From Polydactylus sextarius (Eukaryota; Chordata; Actinopteri; Polynemidae), in NCBI GenBank assembly GCA_016801845.1, contig CM028924.1, positions 7,275,001 to 7,339,000 of the forward strand: a DNA stretch of 64,000 nt, read 5' to 3'. This document shows positions 45,288-57,719 of the stretch, one piece after another. Below the pieces are notes generated by a model. It was not told where the DNA came from and made no database searches. It saw nothing but the letters and a program-made list of their open reading frames with translations. The stretch's first letter is position 1, and every line of letters begins with the position of its first letter. A program made the translations under genes and the position numbers.

Positions 45288-46119
45288 GTAAGTTGTTGCT
45301 TGGCCGCCGCGCTGCAACATCTCGCCCTGGTCGCCGAACCAGTTCTGTCCTCTCTGGGCCGCCGTGCCATCTGAGCTTTCATTCTTATTCCTTCTGTTTT
45401 CTCCAGTTTGAATCTGCCTCGTTTTATGTCCGTCTGTCCTGTCATCTTTGTGTATGTGACGTTTGTCTTGTACTTGTCTGTCCATTGTGTTTATATGGTC
45501 CACGTCTTTGTCCCGTCTGTCTCATCTGTTGTGCGCCTCCTCTGTCATGTCTGTCTGTGTGTCCCCCGTCTGTCACGTCCCTGTTGTGCGCTCTGACTGA
45601 CAAAGACTAACGACTGAGTCCACTGACTTTCTAACTGGCTATTTTGTCCAAACTGACCAGACATCAATTATGAAATGTAGAACCTTTATTATTAAATTAA
45701 TATTCTGTTTGGCTCAAAACCTTTCAGGACACAATTAGACCATGAGTCAGCATATTGTGCTTCTCGCTGACTCACTCCTCACTGAAATAGAGTAGTCTCT
45801 GATTGAGGAGCTTAAAACTCCAAATTTCTTTAAATTATCATAGGTAGTGAGTTTGGTTCCTACAACGGTAAAGTATGTTTCTTTTCAACTTTTAGTTTTT
45901 TTTTTTTGCTTGGGTACTACTTTATCATCTAAGTCACTGATATTTTCCTGCACCATGACTTTCAGCTTGAGTCACTTTGAATTGCGTGGTTTGGGTTTCA
46001 GTGTTGAACTACAGCTCACGGTCACATCACTGTTATTAAATCTTCACTGGTTCATCCTTCAGTCTCCAGATTGGTCTCTGTCTCGCTCCTTTGCTCTTCC
46101 TTTTCTATATTTATTTCAG

Positions 46120-46142
46120 GAACGAAGACCTATTGGAAAATG
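46120..46142 (+). ncRNA. Possible 23-nt microexon of the unidentified transcript
   Basis: Acceptor tatttatttcag and donor AAATG/gtaaga are both strong and only 23 nt apart. Confidence 0.3.
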
Positions 46143-47197
46143 GTAAGAAGGTTCTTGAGGATGTAGTTTTAGAAAGTTTAAGTTTAAAATGAAGTGAGGG
46201 AAAGTTAGTACGATTGTTTAGTTTGAGTTTAATTTAAGATTCAAAACTTTTTAAAGTTCATTTATTGACTCATGGAGGAAATTTAGAATCCTCTTGTTAA
46301 TTGGCTTTTGAGTATATGTGCAGTTTAAATGTAAAACATTGGCCTCTAGTATAATCTTGCTGCTGTCACTCTTCACCATCTAAATTCATTTATATATATA
46401 TATACTTGTGTTGATATTTGAAGTCTGACTTTTCTCTGTCAGGTTTAATTCCAACTAGAGTTTCAAATGTTAAGTTGTAGATTTTGAGCAGGTCAGGTGA
46501 AATAGTTTGTAGTTTTTTATGTTAATGTTTTTTTTTTTTTTTTGCGATATATTGGGAGGCCTCCCAGCAGGGGAATTAATTCTCCCCTGTGAAGCGTAAA
46601 CGTCAAGTCCACGGTGTCAGTGGTTGACGTTCGTTGCGACTTTAGGTTATGTGATAGGAAACATTTGTTCTTCAGGTGGAAGTGAACCTGACAGAGGTTG
46701 ACAGATGGATTACATAATGGTAACACTACAGGACACTCACCTTGGGTGTATTTGCTTAATTTTAATTACTTGGTACTGAGTGACAGAAATGATAACTACA
46801 AAAAACTGGAATAAAAACCACATGATTTAGTGTTTAGTGTACAGAGCTTCAGTAGAAGCCTTTTTAGTTTAATGTTGAGATATTGTCTAGAAGTATGAAA
46901 AGTGCAGGAACAGAATTAGTCATTTTTCTAGTCTATTGGTTTTTAACAGAATCTCTGAAATGTTGATGATTCATTTCACAATTTGTCAGCAGTTATTTTA
47001 ATCTAGAATCTACAAGATGAAACGTTCATCAGTAAAAGGAACCATCTCTGTAAACGTGATGTGGTGAGTTTATCTTAAGTTTCCTGAACTGTTTTTAAAT
47101 TGTCTGTATTTTAAGTCATATGATAGTTTCAGAAACTTCTCCCTCATATCTTTCTGGCGTCTGCTCTCATGTCTGTTGTCCACTGTTCATCTTTCAG

Positions 47198-47259
47198 GAA
47201 TCAACAATCAGCAGCTGACGCCCACTTGATGACCTGATTGGTCAGTTTGAGGAGTCATC
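47198..47259 (+). ncRNA. Possible exon of the unidentified transcript
   Basis: Acceptor catctttcag; a gtaaat donor could close it at 47259. Low certainty. Confidence 0.25.
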
Positions 47260-48780
47260 GTAAATAATTTTTAATTCAATAATCTTGTTTTTTCCACAAG
47301 AAACGAATCGTCCAGACGGTTGTTTCTCTGCTCCAGATTATGTTTCTTCCTCTGAAGTTTGTCTTTGCATTAATCCTACGCTGTTTGTTCACGAAACAGT
47401 CTCACGTCCATCGTCTCCAGGTCTCACCTCCTCCTGATGAGGCCTGTCAACATCCACGGCTGCTGCTGCTTCATCCGTTCAGTGAGACGTTCGCCTCATT
47501 CACTGGTTGTTTTTACATGTTTAGGAAGATGTGTCATTAGAGGATTGACAAAGCGGGTTAAAATAACCTCACAGTGTTAATTACTGTATGAGGATGTGTA
47601 AGAAGCTCCTCGGTTTATTTAAGAGGACAAGCTTTTTACACTTTATTCTAATTGTCAGTCACAATCAGGATTCATTGAGTCAGTTCTTAACACTACAGAG
47701 AACAAGGTAAACTGAGTCGACTCAAACAGAAGAAGGTAAGGCTTTTCTCCTTCCCCTTCTTCTCTGTGTGTGATGGAGTCTGAGCTCGAAGGAAACTGAT
47801 TGTTTACAACATTTAAAGTTTTATATGTAGAACTCAGTCGTCTGCCTGGTGATGCAGTTTCCAAAACTAGACTTGGATCCATCTGGTTTTGTGAATCCGC
47901 TAACTATGGTGTGATGTTGCCATCCTAAAACAACAGCAGTTGAATAAACTTGCTGTGATGATCTGAACAATTTGGACAATGTACATAGTGTTTATATAAT
48001 AACGTTTGTAGCATTTTAAACTGTTCGCTTTGTCAGTGGTCGACCGTCACATCTCTCCAAATGTGTGAAAATAATTATGTTGAATGAGGAAACGACTCCC
48101 TTCACAGATGTGACGGCAGCAGCAGTGAACGTTGATCGACCACATCAGGAGCAAGTGGAGACCTGGTGACGGTGACGGGAGGTCGTTTCATGCACAAACA
48201 ACTGAGGCTCGATGCAGAGATGAACTTGAGGTGAAGCTGCAGAATCAGGAGCAAAGGTTCAACTTAGTTTAGACGACGAAAAGTCTCATTCCAACATTCC
48301 GGTTCCAATTGGACAACGAACCGTTTTCAGTGGTGATATGAAGTCGGCGTCTGCTGCCGGTCGTTGATTTCAGAGAGTTGGACTCTGGGTAACAGACACG
48401 TTAGCAGGAACCAGAAAGATGTGAGGGAGGAGTCTCTGCTGTTTCACCGTAAGACTCGAGTTTAAAATCTTATTCAAACTTCAGATAAAACCTCTACATC
48501 ACAACTAGAATACATGATGGTAATGTGAAGTTAACGTTTACGTTGTAAAGAGATTCTGGAATTATTGGACTTTAATTCCAAATTGTAGTGAAGTTGTTTT
48601 GGCCTCATGTTGGCTTTTAAGTGTAGGAGACAGAGTCAGGGTGAGAGTGAGGAAGATGAGTGTTGAGGGTCCAGGCTGAAGGCAAACACTCGACCAGGTG
48701 AGACACTGTTGCATCCCTGAAAAAATGTTGGTAACTGAAAAGAAAGAGGCGACATCTAATTTTAGTTTTTGCTGTTCCAG

Positions 48781-48932
48781 GACACAGAAGCGACAAGGAG
48801 CTGACGGAGACGGAGACGTTTCAGTGAAGTCGACTTTGGCTGTGACGACCGAGGAAGACGCTGAGGAACTGGAGACCGAGCTGCACTGAGTCCCCGGAGA
48901 TGATGTATCGCTGCGACAAGATGTTGTCAGGT
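48781..48932 (+). ncRNA. Possible exon of the unidentified transcript
   Basis: Acceptor ttgctgttccag, donor TCAG/gtacat. Purine-rich, with GAGACGGAGACG runs resembling exonic splicing enhancers. One frame ends in an acidic peptide (TEEDAEELETELH), possibly by chance. Confidence 0.35.
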
Positions 48933-49057
48933 ACATTCTTTCACATTTTTTTCACATTTTTTTCACTTTTATTTCATCAACTTTTATTGTTTTTTAACAT
49001 TTTTTTTTCACCCTAAAGTATGTTCAGACCTGTACCCACCATCTCTCTCTTCTCCAG

Positions 49058-49470
49058 CTGTGAACGAGGACATCGTCTCATCCTCTTCACTGGGATCAGC
49101 TCTTTGAGCTCGGTTGTTAGTGTTGATTGTTAATGTTTTGTGGTGGGAGGTTATCTGAGTTTAGTCTGGGGTACCCTGTACATTTAACACACACGTAGCT
49201 GCTCTCTGTCTACTTCACTAGGTTATGGGTTGGTGCCACCATTGTATGTTTTACTGAAGTGTTTTTGTTTGTTTTTTTTTTTTAAATTCACTTTGTTTTA
49301 GATAAGATAGTCAGGACTCTTTGTTTTGTTTTTGTTAGACAGAGATGAGTTAGGCCTTGTTTTGTTTTATTTATTTCATTTATTTGGCACCAACTCCCAC
49401 AGTCAACCTCCTCACACTTTGTTTGTTTGAGAGATCAAAGGTCAATAAATGTTACAACCTTTGATTCACT
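49058..49470 (+). ncRNA. Possible terminal exon of the unidentified transcript
   Basis: Begins at ctctcttctccag and runs to the poly(A) signal AATAAA at 49444-49449, which is followed by gtgtctggtgatttgttg. Confidence 0.4.
49444..49449 (+). terminator. Poly(A) signal of the unidentified transcript
   Basis: AATAAA with a GT-rich downstream element about 35-55 nt later. Confidence 0.5.
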
Positions 49471-51880
49471 CACATTGACTCTGTGTCTGGTGATTTGTTG
49501 TTTCCTGTTTTACAAAGGCCTGTACACACACACACACACACACACACTGCACATGTAATATAGACTCCACATTATATTAGTAATGTATTTAAAACTTGTT
49601 GCCTTGTTTGGGCTTTGCCCCTTGTGATGTTCACTTTGTTTTGAACTTTGAACAGATTATTTTATTCTGTCGCTGCAGCTCAGAATAACATGAGGAGACT
49701 CTGTAACAGTAATTAGAAATAAATTGAATTGAATCACTTTTTATCTTGATCACATGATGCTCATAATAGTTTAATTGTGTGGCAAAAGAAAAAGAAACTT
49801 GATCATCACTTAATTAAATAACTCAAATCATCCAACAAGATGCTGTAATATGATTTTCCATTTCACCGTCAAAGTCCCAAAGACAGATGTAAACTCTATG
49901 GTAGTGAAGTGTGTCTCGCAGCGTCGTTAACAATACAACGAACAAAGTCGTAAATTCAGCACGTGTCAGAGCAACTTTCCTTTGACCCTGCGGTAGTGTT
50001 GTATTACTGTCGGCTGGAGATGGACTTGTGTGTCTGAGGAGAGATTCCCTGCAGCTCAACCAATAACGCTCCCTGTGATGTTGCCAAATGGATGGAAAGA
50101 TGGAGCCACTGACGGAGGAGTGAAAAAACTACCTTACTGGCAACAAGACTGTGGTAAGACTGCTGTAGTTGAAGCTATAGATGTCCAGACTTCCAGGATG
50201 TTTGTGTATGTGTGTTTGTATGTACCCTATGATGTCTTCTTTAAGATCTGACAGAGCACTGGGCCTTCTGAGGAAACCAGGCTGTCAATGTGAGCTCTTG
50301 GTGGTGCCTGACTTAGATGTGAGTGTGTGTGTGGGAAGACATTCTCATTTCCATCTGCAGTTCGAGAATACACCCCTCCCCATACATTTCCCTATCCTCT
50401 CTTCCCCTCCATTCCTGGAACAAGGCCCCCACTGGACATAAAGGGCACATTTGTTCTCAACCTTGTGCCATTGTTCTGTGGGCCTACTGTTAATATCCGT
50501 TGCAAATCTGCTTACTTTCAGATTCCATCAATACGGGTGGGGAGGACAAAGAGAGGACTATATGGCCTGTTCAAGACCCAGAGAAAGCAGAGAAAGGATG
50601 CAAACAGAGGTTGTCAGTGTGTTCTTGACTCTGGGAGGCCGCTGACAATGACGGCAGTATGAAGCTGCCTGTTGATTGATCAGTCTGATGTTGTGCTGCG
50701 TGGGATGGATGTCACAGCCAAAATTAAACAAACAAAAGCTGAGAGGAAGCGCCGTGAGTTAGCGGAGGGATTTAGAAAGGATGAATCTAAGCTGAGTGGA
50801 TGCGGTGGGTCTACATGTTCTTCCTGTAATCCATAAATTATTTCACACTGCATGGTGATTAAGGCCGATGGAGGGGGGGAAAAATAGAAGCACCTACGGT
50901 AGATTTTTTTTTTTCTTTCTAGCAAATCACCAAATTACAACCTGCAGGTTGTGTGGCAGATGTGGGGGTATGGGGGGTGGTCAGGTAGTTTTAAAATCAG
51001 AGCTGCTGCTCTGGATGCAGACATTGATGTGGAAATGTCCCCAAGCAGACTGTGTGAGACAATACAATTCAATAATGTCCTCTGCGACTTTTTGCATCAA
51101 GATCAAGCTGAGCTTGGTAGGGGGTTGGTGTTTGGTGAAAAGCTTAAGTGGACAGTATTAAAACTTATTAATCAATGCATGTGAATCAGGTTAAATGTCA
51201 ATGCCACCAAAATGTATACAGTGATTCTATACTGTAACATAATAATATGCACTATAATTAAATCTATCAGCCCCAGTTTAACTATCAAACACATGTATGT
51301 TGACCAGCTGATCAACGTGGACTTCCTGTCTCATCTGTCTTTAGAGATCTGGGGAATTTGGAGAAAAATCAACAAGGTATGGCTGATCTACTCAGGTTGT
51401 GTAAAATTTAAATATAGTATCGGCTGACAGATGTTAGGTAATAACCAGTAAAGGTTTATTTATTCGATTTTATTTTTTTTCAGAAATGCTGGGGGTTAAT
51501 GAGTAAATTCGCAGTTTTGCCTGTTTCCTACAAAGTAGGTCTGGAAAGATCAGAATCAGAAATAATTAGATAAAGTAGGCTTGTGTTACATTTAAGGTCT
51601 GGACAATTAGACGCACCAAAGTAACATGGTTTTATGTGGGGTGAGAGTTGAATTATGGGTTTAGCCTTAATGTTGTTAAGCTAGCAAGCATTTTTAAGTT
51701 AGTCAACCTTACGTGTTTTATTGAGGCGCTGGCTGAAGGCTTGTGTTACAGGCTTTGCTGCTAATTCACATCAAAAAAAAAAAAAAAAAAACTCGTTTAT
51801 TCTTCCCTGCAGAGAAAATATGTCACCGTGCAACAATCATAGCTGTTATAGATGATGAAAAAAAGAGAAATACTGTCAAA

Positions 51881-51923
<43 letters not shown>

Positions 51924-54900
51924 TCACCATTTACATTTTATGTTGGAGGCTGGAAGTCAGAGCTGAGAATGGAAACATATTCTAGTACAATTCAGAAAAC
52001 CAAGATGGACGCTTCCAAAAAAAAAGAAAAGAAAAATCTTTGCTGAACTCTTTGCAAGCAACTAATTACATAGTGTTTCCAAACACTGACCACAGACAAA
52101 AATTAATTAAATTAATTAAAGGCACATAACTGCTAATAAACTAAATATTACCACAGCCTTTTTAATTATTGCTGCTGAGAGCGGCCATCTTGGATTTTTT
52201 GTCTTCAGGATTGTTTCCTCCAATGTCAGGTAAAGTTTCAACTTCAAAAACTGCAAAATAACAAAGTGAGTTTTATGTGTCACTGCTTTTCATGTTTCAC
52301 TCTTCTCAACAGGTTGATGGCATCGCAAGGAAACTTTCTGAAGAGGAAAGGTGTAGAAGTGTCTCCTCAAAAACCCACTTTTGTTTTTTCCAAAAGCAAA
52401 TTTTTGGAGAAAAAAAAATTGGACTCCTCTTACTACCAATACGAGCTGCTTTAAAACCAGTGTTTGAGATGTTACACACTAATGCAGCAGCTAGACAAGG
52501 GTACAGTCCATAGTTAAGTGGGTTCCCACACTATCAGGTATTATTATGTCACTCTCAGTCTCATTACCTGACCTACCTGTTATGTTGAGCCAGTTGTATG
52601 AGCCAGAACTGGAACAAACTGAGGCGTTGTGCCACAGCGAGGCCACAAGAGTGCAGGGCACGCTAACAGGCCGAGTAAAATCAGGTGTGAGTAAAAACTA
52701 CTTATACTTCATTATTACTTCAGAAAGTCGTCGGCTACGTGAAGCTGATGATTCATGAAATCATTTTATGAAATCGTTTTACTTCTGTCTCTGTGAGGAT
52801 GCCACGCAAATAAATCTCATTTGACCTTGACCTATTTTCTGAATATTATGAGAGTTTCAAATCCAAACTAAGAGTCTTAAACGAGTACTTACAGCCAGTA
52901 GCAATTTGGATTTAAATTCATATAGGCTTCTTTTCAAACAGTGTCAATGTGGGTATTATCTGCACATGAAAAGAGCGCACGTATCAAACCTACTACCAGT
53001 AGGAAGTACGTGAAGAGACTGAACAACATCAATCAGTGTAGCAGAACCAGCAACAGTGGCCATTACAGACTGCCAATCTGCCTTCACAGCTTGTTATATA
53101 TCAGATATGTCAGAGACACATCTCAGATGGGATCTTCATCAGTTTCAGTAACTGGAAACAAGTGAGGGTCACCCTCACTTGTTTCCATTTTGTCTTAAAA
53201 AACACAAACAGGTTAAATTGTGATCCAGGAATAGTGTCTTTAATGTAGAGCAATAATTGGGAAATACAGCAAACTTTCTGGCACAGACTCTAAAGGGCAA
53301 ACATGAAAAAGGAGGCACCTCTTCTATACACAGGTTCAAAGCCACACAGGGATTTAAAGTGGCAGGCTGCGTTCTGCCTCTTGTGAGTCTGTAGCTTTCA
53401 GGCATGCTTAGCATTCTGTTGTTTGGGTTAGTGATCACTATTGTTTTTTTGCCATCCTACACAGCTCCAGTGGGAGGGTTTTGACTCCAGCCAGCACAAG
53501 CATAATAAGGTTCAGTTCACAAAGACTGGTAAAAAAAAAAAAAAGGCTGTTCGCTCAAACTGAACCACAACAGCACTTTAGAGAGGAACTTGACTAAGAC
53601 CAATAACAAGGGAACTCAAGTGCCCTGGCACTACGTATTACATGAAATGAAAAGGGTGCTTGTGGTTAATCCAACAGGCTTTAATGTAATTCTTGTTCAT
53701 ACGTGCTGAAAACATGTCTAATCCAAGCGGAAACCCATTGGGCCTTAATGGAACAAAGCTGAGGAAAATAATTGGTGGGTGGTTTGTGTATAAATGGACG
53801 ATTTGTGTCACACTTAACATAACGTTAGCCACCCATTGATATCATTGTTGATGGGAAAATTCAACCAAGCAAAACAACCAACTTAGCAATTTGGACTGCA
53901 ATCTCAAATCAGTCAGTATAATAACAAGAACATTCATTAAATATTCAACATAAATATGTTCATTAGGGTATTAAATGTGAATTATAGTCAGTGTCAGGTT
54001 CAAGGAGACATTATCCTCTTTCAGCAGAGGAAGTAGTGATGAGCAATTAGCTGTTATCTTGTAAGCAACAAAAAACTACCGGAAAACTGAGGGTTGTTGC
54101 GATATCATTTTTGTGTGTGGTTTCTAATTCAACCAAAGATTGTTCTGGCCACACCAAACCAAACTCATGAGTAATGTTGGTTGTAGTTAGAGGTGAAACA
54201 GGAGGGGGCAGTAAAACACTGCTTTTCAGCCTTGTGTTAAGTCACTCTTAAAAGATCGATATAGGAAGTACTTTTCCCTTAACATGAGTCGGAGGGTAAT
54301 GGTTCAATGAAGGTGGTGGTAGGTTTTGTAGTGAGTGTGAAATTTTGCCTCCTGTCATGAATATCTTATTAATTGTAACCACAGTCTTTTCCAAACCTGT
54401 ATGAGTGTTTCACTGCCATAATCATACTTTAAGCACAATGTGATATTAGCTCATATTTTGGTCTCAGCTCAGAGGGAAGTATCTTGATTCTTTACTGACT
54501 CAATACTTCACCAGACAACAAAAATGTGTCAAAAATAAAACATTAAAAGCTCTAATAGTGTGTTCAGACTTGGGATTGAGGTTGTCCCGATGTTATCAAG
54601 AATCAGAAATGTATGATAAGTTTATGACACAACTCAACTTGTGTACTTTGTAGAAACAGAACAAAGAAAGTAGAAAGTTTTGGGGAAAAGTCAGAGAAGC
54701 TGTAGGACTACCAGGTAAGTTCTGAAAATAAACATCTATTACTTGATTCCAGCTGTTGGCTGAGGTTATGGCACAGTCAAGCCTTCATTGGCTGTTAGTG
54801 GCAAATATTTGTGGATTGCAAAATACTCCAAAAACATTCCAGTGGCCTTATTTACAGGAGTTACTTGAGGTGAAAATTTACTTTGTGTTTTGGCCCTTCG

Positions 54901-55100
54901 CATATGAAAATAGATCCATCTATTTTAAATTATGTAACTTTCATAAGCTGCCCAGCGTCCTTTACGTAAATATGGATGTTGTAATACAGCCACAAGATGG
55001 CACAAAATTGGCTTTTAGCTGGTGTTTGGTCTGAATGCAGAATGAGGTGACACTTTAGCCACGGGCTACTCTATTTGCTGCCATGTGTGGATACTTAGAT
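49471..55100. other. Intergenic
   Basis: Contains (CA)n at 49524-49547, poly-A at 51773-51790, (TA)n at 51884-51921 and an imperfect hairpin at 52978-53012. Several open frames of 60-111 codons are unrecognised and overlap in several frames, as chance frames do. No gene is supported. Confidence 0.6.
51884..51921. repeat. (TA)n microsatellite
   Basis: About 19 TA units. Confidence 0.95.
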
Positions 55101-55490
55101 ACCTGGCTACCATAAGCCAGGATTGGTAAACATAACATTTACTGATGTCACCTCGCGGTGATTCCATTTTCAACCGGTCTTGTATCTGCATCTAAGTCTG
55201 ATTATTCTCAGTAGCAGCTCTGATTAATTTTGGTCTTGCTGAACTACGTCGTGGATGCTTTGCAGGGTTGTGTGACCTGGCACTTGTGCTTGAGAACAAT
55301 GGATGTGTCCGTGTGAGCTCACATTGTGTCTGCTGTCTGTGTAACGAGGGAAGTTCTCCCTGGTGATGAACCCTCATCCATTTAATTTTAGACACTGTCT
55401 GTGCCTGCTGCCCCGCCTTGCTGTGACAGTCTCTTGTGGTTAATGAAAACATAACACAGTGTTTAGCTAGTCCGGGCAAGATCCCCCATC
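55100..55490. promoter_or_regulatory. Candidate conserved non-coding element
   Basis: Balanced composition, few simple repeats, a SOX-type AACAATGG (55295-55302) and homeodomain-type TGATTAATT and TTTAATTTT strings. No coding signal. Conservation cannot be judged from one sequence. Confidence 0.3.
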
Positions 55491-56779
55491 ATCTCTTGGT
55501 CATACCAGCCAAATCTAGAGCTGGCGCAACTGTCCCCTTGGTCCCCCGCCTTTCTGTCTCCCCTACCTCATTTACAATGCTCCCCTGTCAGACTCCTGGC
55601 CCTCCACATACCTGACTGACAGCCAAATATCCTCTGCTGGCTTCTTCCATCTTCCCCATTTCTCCTCAGCCTCTACTCCCTTTTCTTCCACCCCCCAGGC
55701 TCTCATCTCACAAAATGAAACCCCCTCCCAAGCCACAATTTGTCCTCAATTTGTGCACCTTGGTGTCCATATAATGTCCCCCTCAACCCCCCTCACCTTC
55801 TCTTACTTGGCAATTTCTGGCTTTGCTTGTCTCTGTTTTCCCCCCTTCCACCATTCGCCCACCATCCACCCCCTATTTCTTTTCTGTTTGCCGATTCAGT
55901 GGCTCAGTCCATTTTACCCAAAGTCTGTGGAGGCTGGCTGGTCCCTCTGAATGCAGCCTGGGAGACATGAAGCCCTGCCAGCTTCCGATGTCATTACTGG
56001 AACACAACACGGTCAGACGGGCAGACAGTGAACACACAAACCAACACACCATGCATATTTCTGCATTTATGCAAAGACAACAAGCTTGTAGAAAATCATT
56101 CATGTGTTACATCATCTCCTTTTTTGAGAATTGTAGGGTATTTTTTTTAAACATTTGCTGGAAAAAAAAAACTATTACCTACTGATTTTTAGCATCTGTT
56201 TACCTTCTGGCAGACCACAATAAATGTGCTATGTGTACGTTTTCTCTGCCATATGTTTCTGCTATAAATGTGAGCCATAAAACTACTCGCATAAACTTAC
56301 ATAGAGGCCCTTTAATCAAAGAGTGGTATATTATTTATAAAATTAACAGGGAGCAACTGTACTGTGTGCTATGCAGAATGATTACAATATAATGGTTAAC
56401 CAGGGTTACACTGAACAGATGCGATTTAATTTATTTTCACATCCAATAGTAAGAATTTATCAAAATGGGTTTTGTTGTTTATCTATTCACAAACTTCCTG
56501 GTCCTAATTGAGGTTTTAAATTCATAACAGGATTAGTGTTAATTTATATTTTAAATATATTTATAATCTGTTTCCAGGGCAGCAATAGTGATATAACAGC
56601 AAAGTCACTATGTCTGCATGTCTGGCAGCAGCCTCCACAGAGTCCTGATTGGGTTTGACATGATGTAATGTGCCCTCTTTGGAGCAAGGTGGAAAACCGT
56701 ACCATCAAAACCAACACAACCATAGTTGCCATGTGTATGTATCTATCATGTTCCACCACTTATCTGAGTTTGGCTTAAG
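55491..56779. other. Intergenic, with C/T-rich stretch
   Basis: 55500-55880 is strongly pyrimidine-rich on the + strand; the rest is AT-rich. No gene recognised. Confidence 0.55.
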
Positions 56780-57213
56780 GGAAAGTTATGGAGTCCAGTT
56801 GATATGATGTTCCCAGGAAACCCTGAAGTTTCTTACCAGTTGGATATGCCCTCAACCTGATCAGATGCCAGAACCACCTCAACTGGCTCCTTTTGACATG
56901 AAGTAGCAGCAGCTCTTCTCTGAGTTACGTTCGGATGTTCAAACTCCTCGTCCTATCTTTAAGGCTGAGCCCAGACATTCTGCAAAGGAAACTCATTTTT
57001 TCACTGCTTGTATCTGCAGTCCCAGTCTTTTGACCAACAGTGACGATCAGAACAAAGACTGACTGGTAAATCGACAGCTTTGCCTTTTGGCTTAGCTCCG
57101 TCTTCACTGTAGCATTCTGCAACAAGGTATGCCTTATTGTTCTTACTTCCTTCATCTATCACCATCTGACCTTCATTCAACAACAAGACACTGACACTGT
57201 TGCTGGGGAACAT
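56780..57213 (-). mobile_element. Decayed non-LTR retrotransposon (LINE), 3' end of reverse transcriptase ORF
   Basis: On the minus strand, QKAKLSIYQSVFV, then EKMSFLCRMSGLSLKDRTRS, LLLLHVKRSQLRWFWHL and AYPTGKKLQG match in order the region after the reverse transcriptase core of fish LINEs of the Rex1 or related type (KAKLSIYQSIYV, AEMSFLRRVAGLSLRDRVRS, RSQLRWFGHL, PTGRRPRG). Frameshifts and stops show it is inactive. Exact clade not determined. Confidence 0.8.
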
Positions 57214-57719
57214 GTGTTGAATTGTCCAATGCTGACAGACTGGTCATGATTCTAATGTGAACTTCCTAACTGTACTTGCTGGTACCTGGTATTCATTGCA
57301 GATTTTTAGCTCAGGTGTTGCTGCAGATGGAATCTGGCTTGATGAGAGCTGTGTGGTTGAAGCAAAAAAATAGACATAGACATTGATATATATAACGAGC
57401 TTTGTCATTACTCTAAAAAGAGCTGAGGGGAACTGTCAGCAACACCTTTTACAATAGCCATGGTCATTTGATCAATAGTTAATAAAAGATATTGATTTGT
57501 GCAGCTTTAAAAATATAGTTTAAATTATCCTGTAAAAGTGTGTCCAGTTTTACCAAACAGGGATTTTTTTTCTTTTTACTGTAGTTTGAAGATATGAACA
57601 TTTTTGTATTGGTTTTCAAAAGGGTTTGTTGATTTACCATCACACAGTAATCTCAGACAAAGAGTCAATAATGTAACTATATTGAGCTGTGTGCATGAGA
57701 GGAGTAGCATGATAAAAAG

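Larger units (their letters stand above)
42907..49470 (+). ncRNA. Unidentified multi-exon transcription unit, possible lncRNA or small-ORF gene
   Basis: I do not recognise this gene. It is supported by a promoter-like island, a series of strong acceptors and donors on the + strand that bound small exons (confident exons listed separately), and an AATAAA at 49444-49449 followed by a GT-rich stretch. Exons up to 45287 can be joined into one 97-codon frame. Further plausible exons are 45407-45451, 46120-46142, 47198-47259, 48108-48230, 48627-48697, 48781-48932 and 49058 to the end. The introns hold an array of short GGC-N6-GCC inverted repeats and a TTAGC-rich tandem repeat. No box C/D or H/ACA snoRNA could be convincingly placed. 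It lies about 12 kb downstream of sorl1 in the same orientation. It could be a fish-specific lncRNA, a young protein gene, or a mixture. Overall existence is moderately likely; the full exon chain is a guess. Confidence 0.45.

Noticed and set aside
48562..48936. 124-codon minus-strand Ser/Thr-rich frame
   Set aside because: It is the antisense shadow of a purine-rich predicted exon.
52984..53004. let-7-like string CCTACTACC
   Set aside because: The match stops before the rest of the let-7 complement and the local fold is a different short hairpin.
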